A DNA stretch of 64,000 nt from Membranipora membranacea (taxonomy: Eukaryota; Bryozoa; Gymnolaemata; Cheilostomatida; Membraniporidae). The notes under the pieces were generated by a model, which worked only from the letters and a program-made list of their open reading frames with translations, was not told the origin of the DNA and did not search any database. The position numbers were made by a program, and so were the translations under genes. The DNA is taken from NCBI GenBank assembly GCA_914767715.1, contig OU612067.1, positions 7,378,001-7,442,000 of the forward strand, read 5' to 3'. Shown here piece after piece: positions 46,901 to 61,900 of this stretch (its first letter is position 1; each line of letters begins with the position of its first letter).

Positions 46901-49900
46901 GGGAGACTAGGGTGCCTACATTCAACAACATTATGCTCAGGAGCATAGACTAATCATGGCGTTGTGAAGGTGTTTAGTCAGGTTGAGGAAGGAGTCAGCT
47001 TGTATTTGTTTAGATTCAATCCACTCCGAATCCTGCCAACTTAAGCGCTTCATGTTTGGTGAAGCCACAAAAATCCTTCACAATAAGAACTCCACAGTGT
47101 TCTCTGGTATTCTATTCGTGTATGAGGGAAACCAAGCTTTCCATTCAGCATGACTGCGTTACATAAAACCTGGCTTTATTAGCAAAATTTGACCTTTCCT
47201 CATGCTTGTTTCGACTGTTAATTATAATTCCAAGGCTGAGACATGAGGCAGGGTTCCGTTACAAAGCTGTCACCTCAGACAGGTCAATCTGAACGAGGCA
47301 GGGTACCTGAACACACAGACAAGTAACCTAAGTGCTCAGCAGAAGCTGCGGTTGCCTGATACGGTAAGAGGCTTGAATCTCAACACTCCAACATGGCTGA
47401 CTGAAAATTTAACATCCAACAAAATACAGTTCCTCCTTTCATACCTTCACCAACTTCCTGATGTCCTGTGTGTTCTCCCAGGGTAAAAATCCCATCTCTT
47501 GTTCCTGATCCACATACTGCTTGAGCTGCCTTGCTTTGAATGTTTCAGTCTCCTTTACATCACCTCTAACATGATTTAGTTTAGCACCATCTCCTGGCAC
47601 TTGAGGTTGGTTAGCTGGCACGTCAGGATTCATCCCAAAGTTCTGCCTGATACTATAATTTTGAGCAAATTGTTCATTGTCATTGGCAAACTGTATATTG
47701 TTCCCCTCATTACCCAGGATGTTTTGTGCTTTATCTTGTTGCACTATGTTATTGTCTAGCTGCTGCTGATTTGGTTGTTGTTGTTGCTGCTGCACTAACT
47801 GGTCCTGCTGTACCACATTTTGGTTTTGTTGCATAGATTGTTCATGTTGTCGCTCTGCCTGTTGTTGCATTGGTTGTTGTTGCCCAAGTTGTTGCTGGTG
47901 TTCTGTTTGTCGTTGCTCAGGTTTTTCCTGTTGTTTCACTGCCTGTTGTTGCACTATTTGTTGCTGCTCTGCCTTATGTTGCACTGTTTGTTGTTGCCCT
48001 GCCTGTTGTTGCACTGGTTGTTGCTGTATAGTTTGTTGTTGTTGCCCAAGTTGTTGATCTGGCTGATGTTGCTCAGATTGTTCCTGTTGTTTCACCGCCT
48101 GTTGTTGCACTGTTTGTTGTTGCTCTGCCTGTTGTTGCACTGTGTGTTGTTGCCCTGCCTGTTGTTGCACTGGTTGTTGTTGTATGGTTTGTTGTTGTTG
48201 CCCAAGTTGTTGTTGTTGTTCTGCCTGTTGTTGCATTGGCTGTTGCTGCATCGGCTGTTGCTGCACTGGTTGTTGTTGCACTGGCTGTTGTTGCATATGC
48301 TGTTGTTGCCCAAGTTGCTGTTGTTGTTCTGGTTGTTGTTGCACTGGCTGTTGGTGCTCAGGTTGTTCCTGTTGATTCACTGCTTGTTGTTGCATTGGCT
48401 GATTTTGTTCTACCAGTTCCTGCTGCTGCAGTGGCTGATTTTGTTGTTGTTGTCTGACTGGAAGTTCCTGCTGTGCTGTTATTTGTTGCATGATTTGACG
48501 CTGTTCTGGTGCTCGCTGTATGACTGGCTGTTGAGGAGCCTGCTGATCATAGGCAGGTACATTGTGTTCACCTTGATGTTGAGGTAACTCTGGTTGATTT
48601 TGTTGGAATAGCGGTTGTTGAACCACCGGCTGATGATTGTTAATGTTTGGTTCAACATTTTCTGGCTGCATTTGTCCGCCATTTTGTAACACATTTTGCC
48701 CCTTTTGCTGTTGATTTAATTTTGCTAGTTTTATCTTTTGAGGATTAATTCCATGGTTCAAGTCCTGCTTTAAGCCAGACAACAGGAGAGCCATCTTCTT
48801 CTTCAACCCTTTGAGCGTTATCTCACCTGTTAATATATAAAAATTTCTTATATTCCTCATCATTTTCAGGGATTGATGTGCCCTATTCCAAAAAAAAGAA
48901 GAGGGCAACTATTTAGTGAGGATAGGAACATCAAGAACCTCAGCACAAGGCTGCAGTTACTTGCTATTATAGTAATGCCCATACGCGTTTTTATCAAGTA
49001 TGTCACACAGTAAAGTGATTTAAGAAAACCATGAAGTCAAGATTCTGTGACTTTGGAGAATAATCAAAATGGTTCTTAGTTTTTTTTCCTAGGCGACAAA
49101 AGTAGACCACACTTGTGAAAACAATTCTTGCTGTTGGTTATTTAGCACTGCTATAAGTTGTTTGTTTGCTACTTAAAATTGTGCACTTTTTTTTAGACTT
49201 CAGAAGCAACATAGAAAGGATACCGCACATGATGAAAATATTGACATAATGAAATTTAGAATCCTCCAATTCATGGGTTCAAATACAAGAAATTTTTTTC
49301 TTTCTTGTCACTTTTATTTTTGAATTTTATTTCATTAAAGTTATTGTTGAGAATTTGCCACAATCAAATGATGAATGGAGTTGATATTCAAAAAAATTTC
49401 AATCGAGTAATTTAAAATTCAATGGAACTTTTACTCCTGTAGGATACAGTTCTGCTGAGGATTTATATATTCTGTAAATTGTTCAAGTGATGTAAATAAA
49501 AGCCATATTAAGATTAGATTCAGTTGGAGGGTTGCTGGGTTATGCAAGCATCATATATATATTATATATACATTTTTATTGCAACAACCATCATTCGAAG
49601 ATGTTCTCCCTGATGTGCAAAGAAACCAAAACAAAAACCAATCATTCTATATGCATTCTTGATCCGTTGGAACAATAAACATTGCAGAGTATATAAATGA
49701 ATCCCACCCCCACTTGATGAAATAATACTGTTTAAGATGAGAAGCGGGTTATCTTTTAACTGAAAAATTGCTAATAAAACATCAAGAAGACACCCTAGAA
49801 GTCATATAAAATCATTGCAGATGTTGCAACTGGAATTATTATAATGTTCTTTTGGGTTGAAGCTTGATTAATCATCATATTAGGCTTCTCATTTAGAGTC

Positions 49901-52900
49901 TACCAAAATACAAAAGCAATATATAATCAGACGGCTAGTTCTGCAATATTTTTACCATGAAAAGATTCATAGCACTTTTTGGTAAAAATTATATATAGTG
50001 TCAGAAATTCTCCCTTCCTGCTCAGCTATGATGCCAACATGGGTTATTTACTGTATAAGCCCAATAACTTGCCACTTCTATATATTTTCAAGTATTAATT
50101 TTTTCCACATGAATAAATAAATGCATTTTCATTGTCAGGTGACAATGCACTACAGAAGACCTTCGTTGAGAAGGTCAGCCTTTACAGTTCTCTAAAGTAA
50201 ATAGAAGAGGCAGTTTACTGGGCCTGTACAGTACATACCTTACGTTTACATCATAGATGAGCAAAGGGACAACTCTATCCATAATTCTAACCCAGACAAA
50301 CTTTGCATTTTCTCACAGTAATAATTTGTCATAACTACAGCTGTTCTAGCTACCTGACTATTACATGCTTCCGTCCTTTGGTAGTCTTTAAATGGCTATG
50401 TGGTATGTGGGCTGAGCATGTTTCATGATAAACTAAGTTAAATCGGTAGAAAATGCACTCAGACTCCGCACACCCTGTCAGGTAAAATCACGTACTTCCC
50501 TCCTCTCACTCACGTTAATTTTCTCTGTACAGACTAGCACAGTCACTGCCTGACAGGCTATGTTTACAACACACTTAAACAGTAAACATCTAGATCGGAC
50601 TTTTAGCGTGGAATATCTGATCGTTGGAGTCAATTATTTACAATCTAAGATTATCACATTATATCAAAAAGATTCATACATACAATAAACTCCATCTCTA
50701 AAAATAAATTTTTTTTTATGCAAACGATTTGCCTCCGATAAAAACAGCCTCTTCTATCTTATTTTCTTCATCAAATTATTGTAATTTTTAGCTTTTCAAG
50801 TTCAGTAGCTTGGCAGGGTTCAGAAAGTCAATGTTTCCCAACCCCCCCCCTCCTCCACCTGCTTCGCTACCATTAAAGAGAAACACAGACCATTATTAAC
50901 CAATTACGAAAGTAATCAATTCCTTCTATAGGGCTGTCACCTCCCCATCTGCATAGACTGGGGCGGTCACTGCCTGAGAGGCTATGTTTAAACCACTCTT
51001 ACACAAAAAATATTGAGGGTACACCAGGAGCATGTGAATCTATGATCGTAAGAGACATTGTTATCGAAGTACCCTTTGGGTGCCCCCTCATTAAAAAGCT
51101 TGACTTTGGGTCCTTACACCGTATTTATTCTGGAGATCCTCGTGCAACATGAAGTGATTCATGCCCCATCGATTATGGACACATATATATGAGTGTAACA
51201 TTAAGACCATCAACATGTCTATGATTAGGGCGCATGATGTAATAGACCTACCGCTGTCATGCTGTGCTCTGATAATCTCTATTTCTGATCTTACATCTAC
51301 TGGATATGCTGACGCATCGATATTATCAAAGTCTACGGAATCCACATCTATTTCTGTCTCGACAGGTTTAGCTTTCATAGCAGACGGCTCGCTATTGAAA
51401 ATGATGATGAAATTTCATGACAATAGCAACACCATTACAGACAATCTAATGCACTCGTAATGCTTTTAAAATTAAAAATCATGTCAGTCTTACAAGTTCA
51501 GTCTTGAAAATAGACCCCACAGTCTACTAGTAGGTCATGGCTCCGTGTCAAATGGTCATAAACAATATGCTGTGTGGGGGGATAGATATTGAAGTCTGTG
51601 CAAAATACAAGGGGACTGATAACACGAGGGAAGTGAGACATAACTTCAATCTCAAATGCATATGCAGTGTAATCCTCTTAATTCAGACTTTATAATTCAG
51701 AAATCCTGTTCATTTAGACAAAGGACATTGGTCCCGTCAGCTAAATTTCAACACAATTTAGCGCCATATAATTCAAACTCTGCTTAATGAGAACTAAACT
51801 TGGTGGTCTCCCGAGGTTTGAATTAAGTGCACTGTAAGATAAAATTATGTGACTTACAGAAACTGTGGAGGTACATCCTGAAATACAAACTTAGGCTCTT
51901 CAGTGACAGGTGCTGCTGCGACCTTTGAACTCTCGCCTCCAGCATTCTCATTATGATCAATAATAACATTACTGAGTGCTGTGTTACCGGAGTTTGTTGT
52001 TATCAGGAAGGTGTACTGTAAAAGAAAAATAAATTATTACTTTAAATTCCTCCAGTTGTTGGTCGGTTGATGTTGAAAATATCAACATGTTCTATGATAT
52101 ATCCACAATCCCACAGCCAAAAAATTCAAATTTTCCTGATGTTAAAATTTTTTTCTTAAACTTTTCTTAAAATTTTTGTGTTGCCGCTCAAAAATCTTTA
52201 GGCTCAAACAAGTTGGCCAAGGGTCATTTATCCATTATAAAAATATTACTAATCAATTAACTGCATAAAAAACTTCCCATTCTTCTCCAAATACATCGCT
52301 GTGTCACATCTGTATTTGAGTTATTTTGAGGATTTTTTAACCATGAAAAAAAAACTTTCTTCAATGTCAATAGTTTGATGGAGCACTAATTTAACGTTAA
52401 ATGTAATACAAAATAATTTGCATAAAAAACTTATATTCATAAGCACTCACGATTTCTTTAGTGATGCCGTCTCCGAATGTCACATTGACAGAGAATGTAG
52501 TTGTGTTATGATCCTCCACCAGTACCACAGTTAGTACTTTGTATTTATTGCTGACGGCTGCCACTCTAACATCAGGTCTATCCTGATAGGACGCCTCACT
52601 AACCTTCGCTGACGACAATGTACTAAAGTTTAGATACGCCTCATTTATACCTGTGTGTAGAAATGAAACAATAATAAATGATCAGAATATACTCTTTTTT
52701 TTGATACTTTATCGTACACCATGTACAAAAGAAGGGCAATATTCGTAAAATAAAATGATTCAGCTTTTACTCTAGCCGATCCATATAATATAAAAGTGTC
52801 GTTTCAGGCCACCATAGTGCTATCTAAAACTATCGTCCACAAATTTAAGCTGAAGTTCCAATGTCAAATTCTCAACGGGCAACCAAATCCTATTGGGTTT

Positions 52901-55900
52901 TCTATGGAAATGTGATTGGTCCAATGTTTATAACTCGGTTGTTAACTATAATGTTAGTAAATCTATTTCTGAGAAATTTGTATAATTTGTCTTTTGTTTG
53001 ATCGGTAGAGGCTTTTCTTATGTACGGTGTAAACTTGATTAGTGAAAAATATATGTTTGGAGCCAAATCCCAACAGGAGCTTAAGTCTAACAAACCTGTA
53101 GGAATGGCGTACGATTTGATGCCTCTGATCATCTCGATGCTGTACAAGTTGTGAAAGTTAGTGACACCACAGTCTCCTGCATCGAACCCACACACTTTAA
53201 CATTACACGCCTACAATTATAAGAAATCTTATAAGTGCGATCAAGTATCGTATAACATAATATGAATAACATCATGTCACACACTGTCACGAACAACATC
53301 TTAGTGGAATCGGCATGTCAATGGGAGTGTGTTTGAGCTACGTGCGGATCACGGAGCTCAATGAGTAATTGTTGTTGTAAATTTATGACATCAGAAATGA
53401 AATCATGTTTTAAATGCGTAAGTTTGATCGTTCAAATGACATCATTTAGGGTTAGAAGATCGAATTTCTTTATTAGAGACTTATTGTTCTCTTTTTTGGT
53501 TCCTCAGTGATGTAGACGCAAAACAGAGAGTGCACACATATCAAATAAGGCATAATATTTGACCTGCATATAACTTGATTCTGAAAGCAAAGCTTGAATG
53601 ACTAGAGTTAAGAACCAAGGCATTTCTAATTTATAAAAAATTTCATTTTTAAATCCATGTAGACCAAGCCAAAACTAAAGTTAATCAAAGTGCTATGTAT
53701 TAGAAGAGATCAAAGCCCCTAGTATGCATTTTATTCTAGGGTTATACTGTTTTCGGTCTCACTTTTTACCTGACTAGATCAATTTTCATCCCATTTGCTT
53801 GCATTCTAGGTTATTTCGATTCTACAGGTGACCCGGCGTCGGCTCAAAGGGGTCAAATCCAAATGCAAGCAAAATGGATCGTGCTTGATTGACTGTCTGC
53901 CTATAACGCTAAGTGGAGCGATAAAAATGATGTGTATTTTCTCAAGAAAGTTGAACTCAGTTTTGAAGATATGAGGACCCTATCAAAAAGGCTGATACAT
54001 AATTGCATCCGGTATACAAATGACTTCTATGAAAAACCCTCTTTCGGTCAGTAGGTAGGAAGTCCTGCCTGCTTTCTAAGAAATGACATTACAAGAAAGC
54101 TTTTACAAAAGTCCTCATCCACTCTAGTTAGTTAAATGCAATCTCGGTCATGCAACAGGTCAATAAACAACAATCTCGTATCCTTTTATGTGTTTTTTGG
54201 AAAAGACATAATAAAATTCTTAGGTGTGTGGTCTGTCATCAAGTAAACTAATCATCCAATAACTAGCCCCACTTTCCAGCTCTCAGTCTAAATTTAAGTG
54301 TTTTCTGGACATAAAATTAGCCTTAAATCTTCAACGCAGGAGCACCCACCTGATCACAGTATTTATCAGCTATCCAAGCATTTGAGCACCCAGGGGCACA
54401 CATAGCTGCAAGAAATAAATAAAGAAAAGAATAATTTTGTCATCACTAAATGGAAATTGTGAGGACAAACATACAGTTATATCAGAGAAAAATTCAAAAC
54501 GAGCAGCCACCACAATTTCAGGCGTCCTTGATATATCAAATGGTGAAGTATAATAATGCCACTAGCTCTTAGTTGCCGATACTGTATTAACTCTTCTAAC
54601 CTATGATGAGGCAACTCCTATTTAGTAACAAACCGGCCAATTCGCTATCTTGAGTTGCTATAATCAAATTATCAAACACTAAAATCTTCGAAAACCAGCC
54701 AAATTTTCTGCAAAAAGAAAATATCAGATTTGATTTGTAGGAATTTATACCAGAGACAGCAATGGAAACCAGTTACTCCCACGTACAGCATGTAAGACAG
54801 GGAAAATATGTCTCATTGCCGACACTTACTCATATCAGAGTCATATCTGTTATTCCAGTTACTATTCCAGTCATTACCTGCATTAAAGGCAGGTACACCA
54901 CCTGTAATCATAAATATAAACCATTTATGTGTAATACTTGTTATTATTAAATGATATAGATGTCAATAAAGCTATAAAAAAAAATTAGTAATGGAAATTA
55001 ATTCTAGCCAACCATAAATGCACTGATACTAATTTAGGTTGCAAATTTGATTGTGCGATATCAACACAATCTGTGATAATATGACATCAACACCACACTG
55101 CTTGCAGATCGTCTCTCTGCACCGTAGTGTTTGAATTAATCCAAATGTGCGTGAGTTCCCAGTCCTCCAGTTCGGGTCGGGTGACTTATCAGTTTGAGAA
55201 CTCAAGCACGTTTGGATTAATCCAAACGCTACGGTGCAAAGATAACCAACCTGAATTTATTGGTGATCATGCGCAAAGTACATCAACACAGTCTGCAGTG
55301 ATATGAAATCACCATTGTCTGTGCTGATATAACAACGCCATAATTTATGCTGATGTGACATCATCATTATCTGCGATGATATGACATCATCATTATCTGT
55401 GATGATATGACATCACCATTATCTGTGATGATGTGACATCACCATTATCTGTGATGATATGACATCATCATTATCTGTGATGATATGACATCACGCGTGT
55501 GAGAATCCCAGGGTTCTAATTATCCTGAAATTGATGCATCTCAAGTTGAGCCTATATTATCATGGTGACCTAACCAAATCACACTTATGCTCAAAACTTG
55601 ACATATATTATACAGAATAGAAGACATCAGTAAAAAAAACTATTATCCGTCCAATTTTCTTGTGAGGTTTTCATATCTTTGTGATGCTTTACTACAATTT
55701 GAAATGGTGTAGATGTGGGGGAGATAATTCCTGATATTCTGAGTTATACATACCAGCACAATCACCAGCGTCGTACCCACACTCACTGACATTACAGGCC
55801 TTATCACAGTATCCATCTTTGATCCAAGACTGAGGACAACCGGGAGCGCAGTCAGGAATATTCCAAGATAAATATACCTGAGAAAACGAACAATAGATAG

Positions 55901-58900
55901 ATATACCTGACAAAGTCACGTAATGATTAATATACCTGAGATACTTAGTAAATTTTACTTTTGACCTTATGTCAGCAATATTCAACGTTCTCAACCAATG
56001 ACAGCAGTCAAGAGCAGTCGCCAAATTTGAGACATTCGGGAATAAAGTTATATTGGTGTTCACCCTAACAAGTGTAAGTGATTATTTCCATCTAGACGTT
56101 CTATAACCATATTAATTACAATGCGAAGGTGTTAGAGTTGTAGTATCATGGAATATCTTTAACTCTTTAACTCTAATATGAAAAATCTTTTAAATACACA
56201 CTCCGGAGCATGATTTATATTTACACCATAGCTTCCTATCAAAATGAGAAATAGAATGATTTTTGATGCATATTATAGCCTTTCTTTCTAAAAATTAACC
56301 AATTACAAGTATTTTATATAAAGTCAAGCAGTGCGTGTATTCAGTTCTGTTCAGTTTATCTGTATAATAACAGAATTTCAGTAACCAGACCTAAATTTGA
56401 ACCAAACACCTATCCTGAAAATTGTAAATACTGTTTGTAGCCTTGAATACGTGCACATCAGTGAGAGAATCGTGACTGTAAAATTTAGCATCAGTTATTT
56501 ACAACCCTCAGATCCTGATGTTCCTCATCACAGGACTGTTCCGTTGGGATAGGCAACTGTTGGGATAGGCAGCTGTTGGGATAGGCAGCTGTTGGGATAG
56601 GTAGCTGTTGGGATAGGCAGCTTTTATTGCCTACGTGCCAGTGATTCATGTGTACTGGTGGGTTATCCTGTTGGGGGTTGTAAATATCTCATACTATGCC
56701 ACGATTTGTACCGGGGGCATGCTCATTTACCGAAAAGCAAATATGCATAGCAACTGAAAGTATTTATAAGGTTGATACAACATATATATAGTTATTTTAT
56801 TCGTATGTGACTCTACCAATCCGAACAGCATGGTTCATGAGGAACCGCCACTTCCGAGGGCTGAAAACAAGTAATGCTAAATATTGAAGTGACGATTTGT
56901 GACACTGGCGCTCCCATGTTTACTGGTAAGCACATATTTGTGGCAACCAAAAGTATTTATAATTGTTAAACATAGTAACAAAAATAATATCAGCTATATA
57001 TATATATATATATAGTTCAAAGACCACTGACCTTTTGACCTTTGCTGTGGGTAAAGAAGTCATCAGGCCAGACCTGAGCGCCAAACATGACGTCATCGTT
57101 GAGATAGATAAACTTCTCAGAGAGTCCGGGTATTCTGTGTATGTGGCTCTCTATGGCTGGTGAGCTGAACGTCGGCAGGTGACTTTTATTTGTAAATATA
57201 TCCTAGAAAATGAAGAAAGCACATCCTTTTACTTTTTTTTTTACAACACGGAACGATTAACATAAATTGTTAGATAGTAGTCAGATATATAATATAATAT
57301 ATATTTATGCATTGTGATATAGTAGTCAGATATATTATTATAGAGTAGTCAGTTACCACCAATATGCACCAAAGAAAAACAGGACAGTCTCATATTTTCT
57401 GGCATGAGGTGCGTATACTACACTGCTACTGAGAAAACAAGTCGCTATGCGAGTAGAAACCATCGCAGAACCTCTCATTCATGATACGCTCATCAGCGCC
57501 ACTCACAGCTAATATATTAACGAGTTAATAATAGTATATTTCTAATTATTTGTTGGTATTATTATTATTAATTTTATGCTGGCATTATTGTCTCTTAGTT
57601 GAAGTTTAGAAAGAAAAGAAGATCAGTTGTAAGTCACATATAACAGAATGGCAACTTCCTGGGCTTCAAATAACAACTGGGATAGTCAGGCACTCTTGTT
57701 GTTATCCATCTGTGACTCAAAACTCGACAGTCAATAACTTTGACTTATTTCGGTCAGAGTAACTCAAGGCCGCATCCAAGTTTAGCATCCGAATTCAAAG
57801 CAAATCACCACAAGCAACTGACCCTACAGTTTTATAAGATATACATAATAATATTATCTATATAGGAAAATCCCACAAGAACAAAGATGTTAAACCCTTT
57901 ATCTTGTTCAGCAGTGAACAATTTGGCAATAATAGCAAAAATTCCACATCATCATCATGGAATTGAAGTGAATATTATGTTATATTAGTTAGAACATACC
58001 TTCACCGCCACATTCATCGTGTGTTTCACATCATCAACCCTATAACTATGTTTGCAAAAATTTACGAAAGAAAAAAAGTGAAGAAAAATGGCTTTGTCTT
58101 ACCTCGTGAGTGATGACAGTTACTCGGCTATTATCTAAGTTTAGCCAGTGTGGGATTTGACCATTTGTCACTATAAATATCTGCCGTACCCATGGAGCAT
58201 ACTGCTCAAGGGATCTAAGGCTATATCTCAGCTCCTCGTTATCCTCGAACCTACTGGCAGTGAGATCTAACTCACGCCCATCGCTCTACAAATCACAAAC
58301 AGCAGAGAAATCTGATAAAACATGAGTTCCACACAAAGGAACATTCTGTTAGTGCTAGACCTGACATTGATGGGAACGCAATATTTTCAGAGGAAATAAA
58401 TTGTTGACAGAGTTTTATAACCTGTTCAAAAACTTTAGTCAATCAGAGGCTTTCTAGACCACAGTAGTTAAAATCATATCAATGCCAGATTTACATGATG
58501 ATGATTCAGCGCCGCTGCCTTGATAATTATGAATAAAAATCTATAACCAGTAGTTTTGATGACAACACATTTCAGGCCTACAATGTTTCAAACTACCCTG
58601 TAGACACAAAAGGAAGATATATTTGCCCCTTCCGCCACCTTAATTGGCCTGGTGTCAATCGATTGGAAGTAGGCAACTACAAGCTTACATAGTACATCAT
58701 TGCATTGTTAGGGGTTTGGTGGTTGCACCCACAATAAGATGTTACTTACATAGCTGAGATCGTAGACTAAGTTTGCCTGACTGAACTGTAGGTATCTACC
58801 ATCCAGAGTAAAGTTGAAGCCGAAGCCCCTGAGAGTCTGAGCAGAGCGACTCGTGGATGTACGGAACACTCCTACTTTACCCACCATCTCAATCTGATAA

Positions 58901-61900
58901 AATAAAACATCCAGGTTACCCAGCCAGCTCTTCAATATTCAGTGTCCCAAGCCAGCAGATAAACATCAAATGTACACAGATAGCTCATAAATACCAAGTG
59001 AACCAATCTAGCAAGGCATAATTGTTCCCTATTATATGAAGATTCTCATATATATTGCCATTGCACTATTTCACACGTTACATTACTCATATCAAATGCA
59101 TGCTCCAAATCTTACATCACCCGCATAATCCCTTACTTACACCAAAGACATACAAATTACTTACATGATTCACACGTCCTTATACTTACATTATTAACAT
59201 GCTACTTTACTTACATCAAACACACACTTTATTACTTACATCAAACACATGCTCCATGACATGTTTAGGTAGGACCTTAGATACCTCTTCCACAGTGTAC
59301 TCTTTCTTAAACCCTGATACTAATACTACTGTAGGCTGAAGCTTAGAGTTTGGTATCGTAATGTCCGATGTCTGTGATATACAGAGAGAATTGATATATT
59401 ACTACTAAGATACAGCATAACTCTACATACTGTACAGGAAACTTGCCTGCTTTTTGTTCAAGGACAGGTAACTACCAATACCATGTTTATTATATCACCG
59501 AACACAACTATTGAAGGTGATATAATAAACCATATCCACAGCATATAGAGATCGCAGCCATTGTTGCAATTGATGCAATTATATGACCTGTCGCTTCATG
59601 CTATGAATTTCTCATGTCAGCTAATCCGGATGATAGTCAGATTAGAAGATGCTAAAAGGTCATAATAATGCTAGCAAACTATAAACTTCGGGAGTGTAGT
59701 GTACTTTAGCAGTAATTGCCTAAAATAAAGCATCAGCCAATCAGGTTAGTTGTGCCACAATACAATGACAATTACTGTAGTACAGGTAGCAATTATTTGA
59801 ATAACATATATTATGCCATTTACTGTCTTGTATTTCGTGTAATACTCACAAAATAAGCTTGTTTAGCTTGGTAGGTGATACCTTGAGAGATGAAACTGAC
59901 ATTCATAGCTTTCTGAACTGCAAAATAAATAGTTATTTTAAATTCAGAGCGATCTTTCCAGCCCAATATTTCAACAGGAAGCCTTAAAAATCTCTTCACC
60001 TAATAGGAGGTAGACCAATGAGGGAGTTCATTGGGTAGACGTAGACAGATTAGATAGCAGCATCAATCATCAACATGAGGCTTTCTTAAACACAACAATT
60101 ATTGGAATTCACATGTAGGGCATGATATATGATTAAGTAGCAGTAGGCTTGTAGCAGCTACACAAATCAGGTAAACTAGCCTAAATGAAGACTGCAATAT
60201 ACCGCACATTGATCATCGACATCACCGACAGGGCTCCCACAAATAGTCTCCTAGTAATTAATAGACAATATTCTGGCGATATGTCAGAACATACAAATAA
60301 TATTGAGAGGCCATCCCCATAATACCATATCACAGTACTTCTGGTTGTATGAAGCAATGAGGTAGGTAGTATGGCCAATCTGTTTGGGGCCTCTCTAGCC
60401 ATTCCATTCTGAATCAGTAAAAGTGAACTATCATTGCTTATATTCGAGAGCCTTCTGGGTTTATAAAAATCGATTGTCCAAAAGATTCCATTTTGGGATA
60501 AGAGCTGCGCTTACCTTCAAGTTTTTGTGATGCTAATAAAAGCAAGCAATCAAATATGCATATTCAAACAGTCAAATGTGTATCAACAAAAACACAGGGA
60601 GGTCATAAATTCAGTGGGCAGCAAAACTTCTTTCAAATGCCAAACTAACTTGCATGAATGCATGGACAAAATTAGTTAATTGATTTGATCAGGTTGTATG
60701 GTTTTTTGTGCAGAGTTTTTTTCTATCAAAAATTCTCTGGAGTTTACCTATGATGTCAATGTAAAGAAGTCCAGGACATTTTGTAGGTGACGTACTGGGC
60801 AGAAAGATAAAACAAGTTACAGGCCTGGGTATTATTCTTAGCAGGTGCAGTTATACTGTGGAAGGGGAGGTGAGAGGGAGAGTTAGAGGGAGGGGAGGTG
60901 AGAGGGAGAGTTAGGGAGAGGGAGGTGAGAGGGAGAGTTAGGGGGAGGGGAGGTGAGAGGGAGAGTTAGGGGGAGGGGAGGTGAGAGGGAGAGTTAGGGG
61001 GAGGGGAGGTGAGAGGGAGAGTTAGAGGGAGGGGAGGGGAGGTGAGAGGGAGGTGAGAGGGAGAGTTAGGGGGAGGGGAGGGGAGGTGAGAGGGGGACTT
61101 ACCGTCCTGTTTAGTGATGAAGTGGAGCAGAGTAAAGTTAGATCTGAGATCATCTGAGCTTTTACTCTCTATCTTAACTATAGATCTATAGAACTGTGAC
61201 TGAGACTCCAGATAGTCCAGTGTAAAGTGAGCAGGTAAATCATTAGGAAATACGGCAAGTGGCGCTTTTACACAGTTAGCATACTGGCAAGTAGTTGGGC
61301 TACAAATATAAAACTAACATGGTCACATTTGTTGATGAGAGTGCTATCCTGACAACACTCAATTTAAACCATTTTAAAGTTGCCTTAAACCAGATTTGAC
61401 ATCAACTGTCTGAGATAGATTTAGAAGAAGCGACATCATGGCAATCTTTCTCACTATACACGGATATTCCACACTCACTTTTTTCTGTCTTTGGAACTGG
61501 AGCTGCAAATGAGAAATAATATTGATAAATTTCAAAGGAATAACACGTGAAATAATTACCAAATTCAAACAAGCCACCGACAAACATGACAAAAACAGAC
61601 TTGACTAGTCAATCAGTGTAACAAACCAAATGATGGAGTCTACCAAATTTTTTTATTTCGCATTGAAAGAATCTTGCACCAGGTAGAAAAAAACTCAAAC
61701 AAATTCTGTCAAAGGTATAAACAACAACTGTTGGCCCAGCACTTCTCTACATACTTGGTTGTTTTGGTTTGGTCCTCTAGCTCAGCCTTAGCCTTTCTGA
61801 GAGCAGCTAGTAATTCTGGATCTGTACCATTGACCCATGTATATACTACATCTATTGGTACAGGCAGACACAGCCTGTATAATAACATTAATTATATATC

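Noticed and set aside
47820-48587. A 255-codon Leu-rich open frame on the plus strand
   Set aside because: It is the antisense shadow of the CAG/CAA-rich GNPTAB exon: TTG/CTG-type codons read as Leu. Other antisense frames there read as Cys- or Val/Ala-rich repeats.
50460-51030. Two similar stretches sharing GTCACTGCCTGA and GGCTATGTTTA
   Set aside because: The similarity is limited and the edges unclear, so I did not call a repeat.
55350-55494. CRISPR-like array
   Set aside because: Repeats are head to tail with no unique spacers, in an animal intron.
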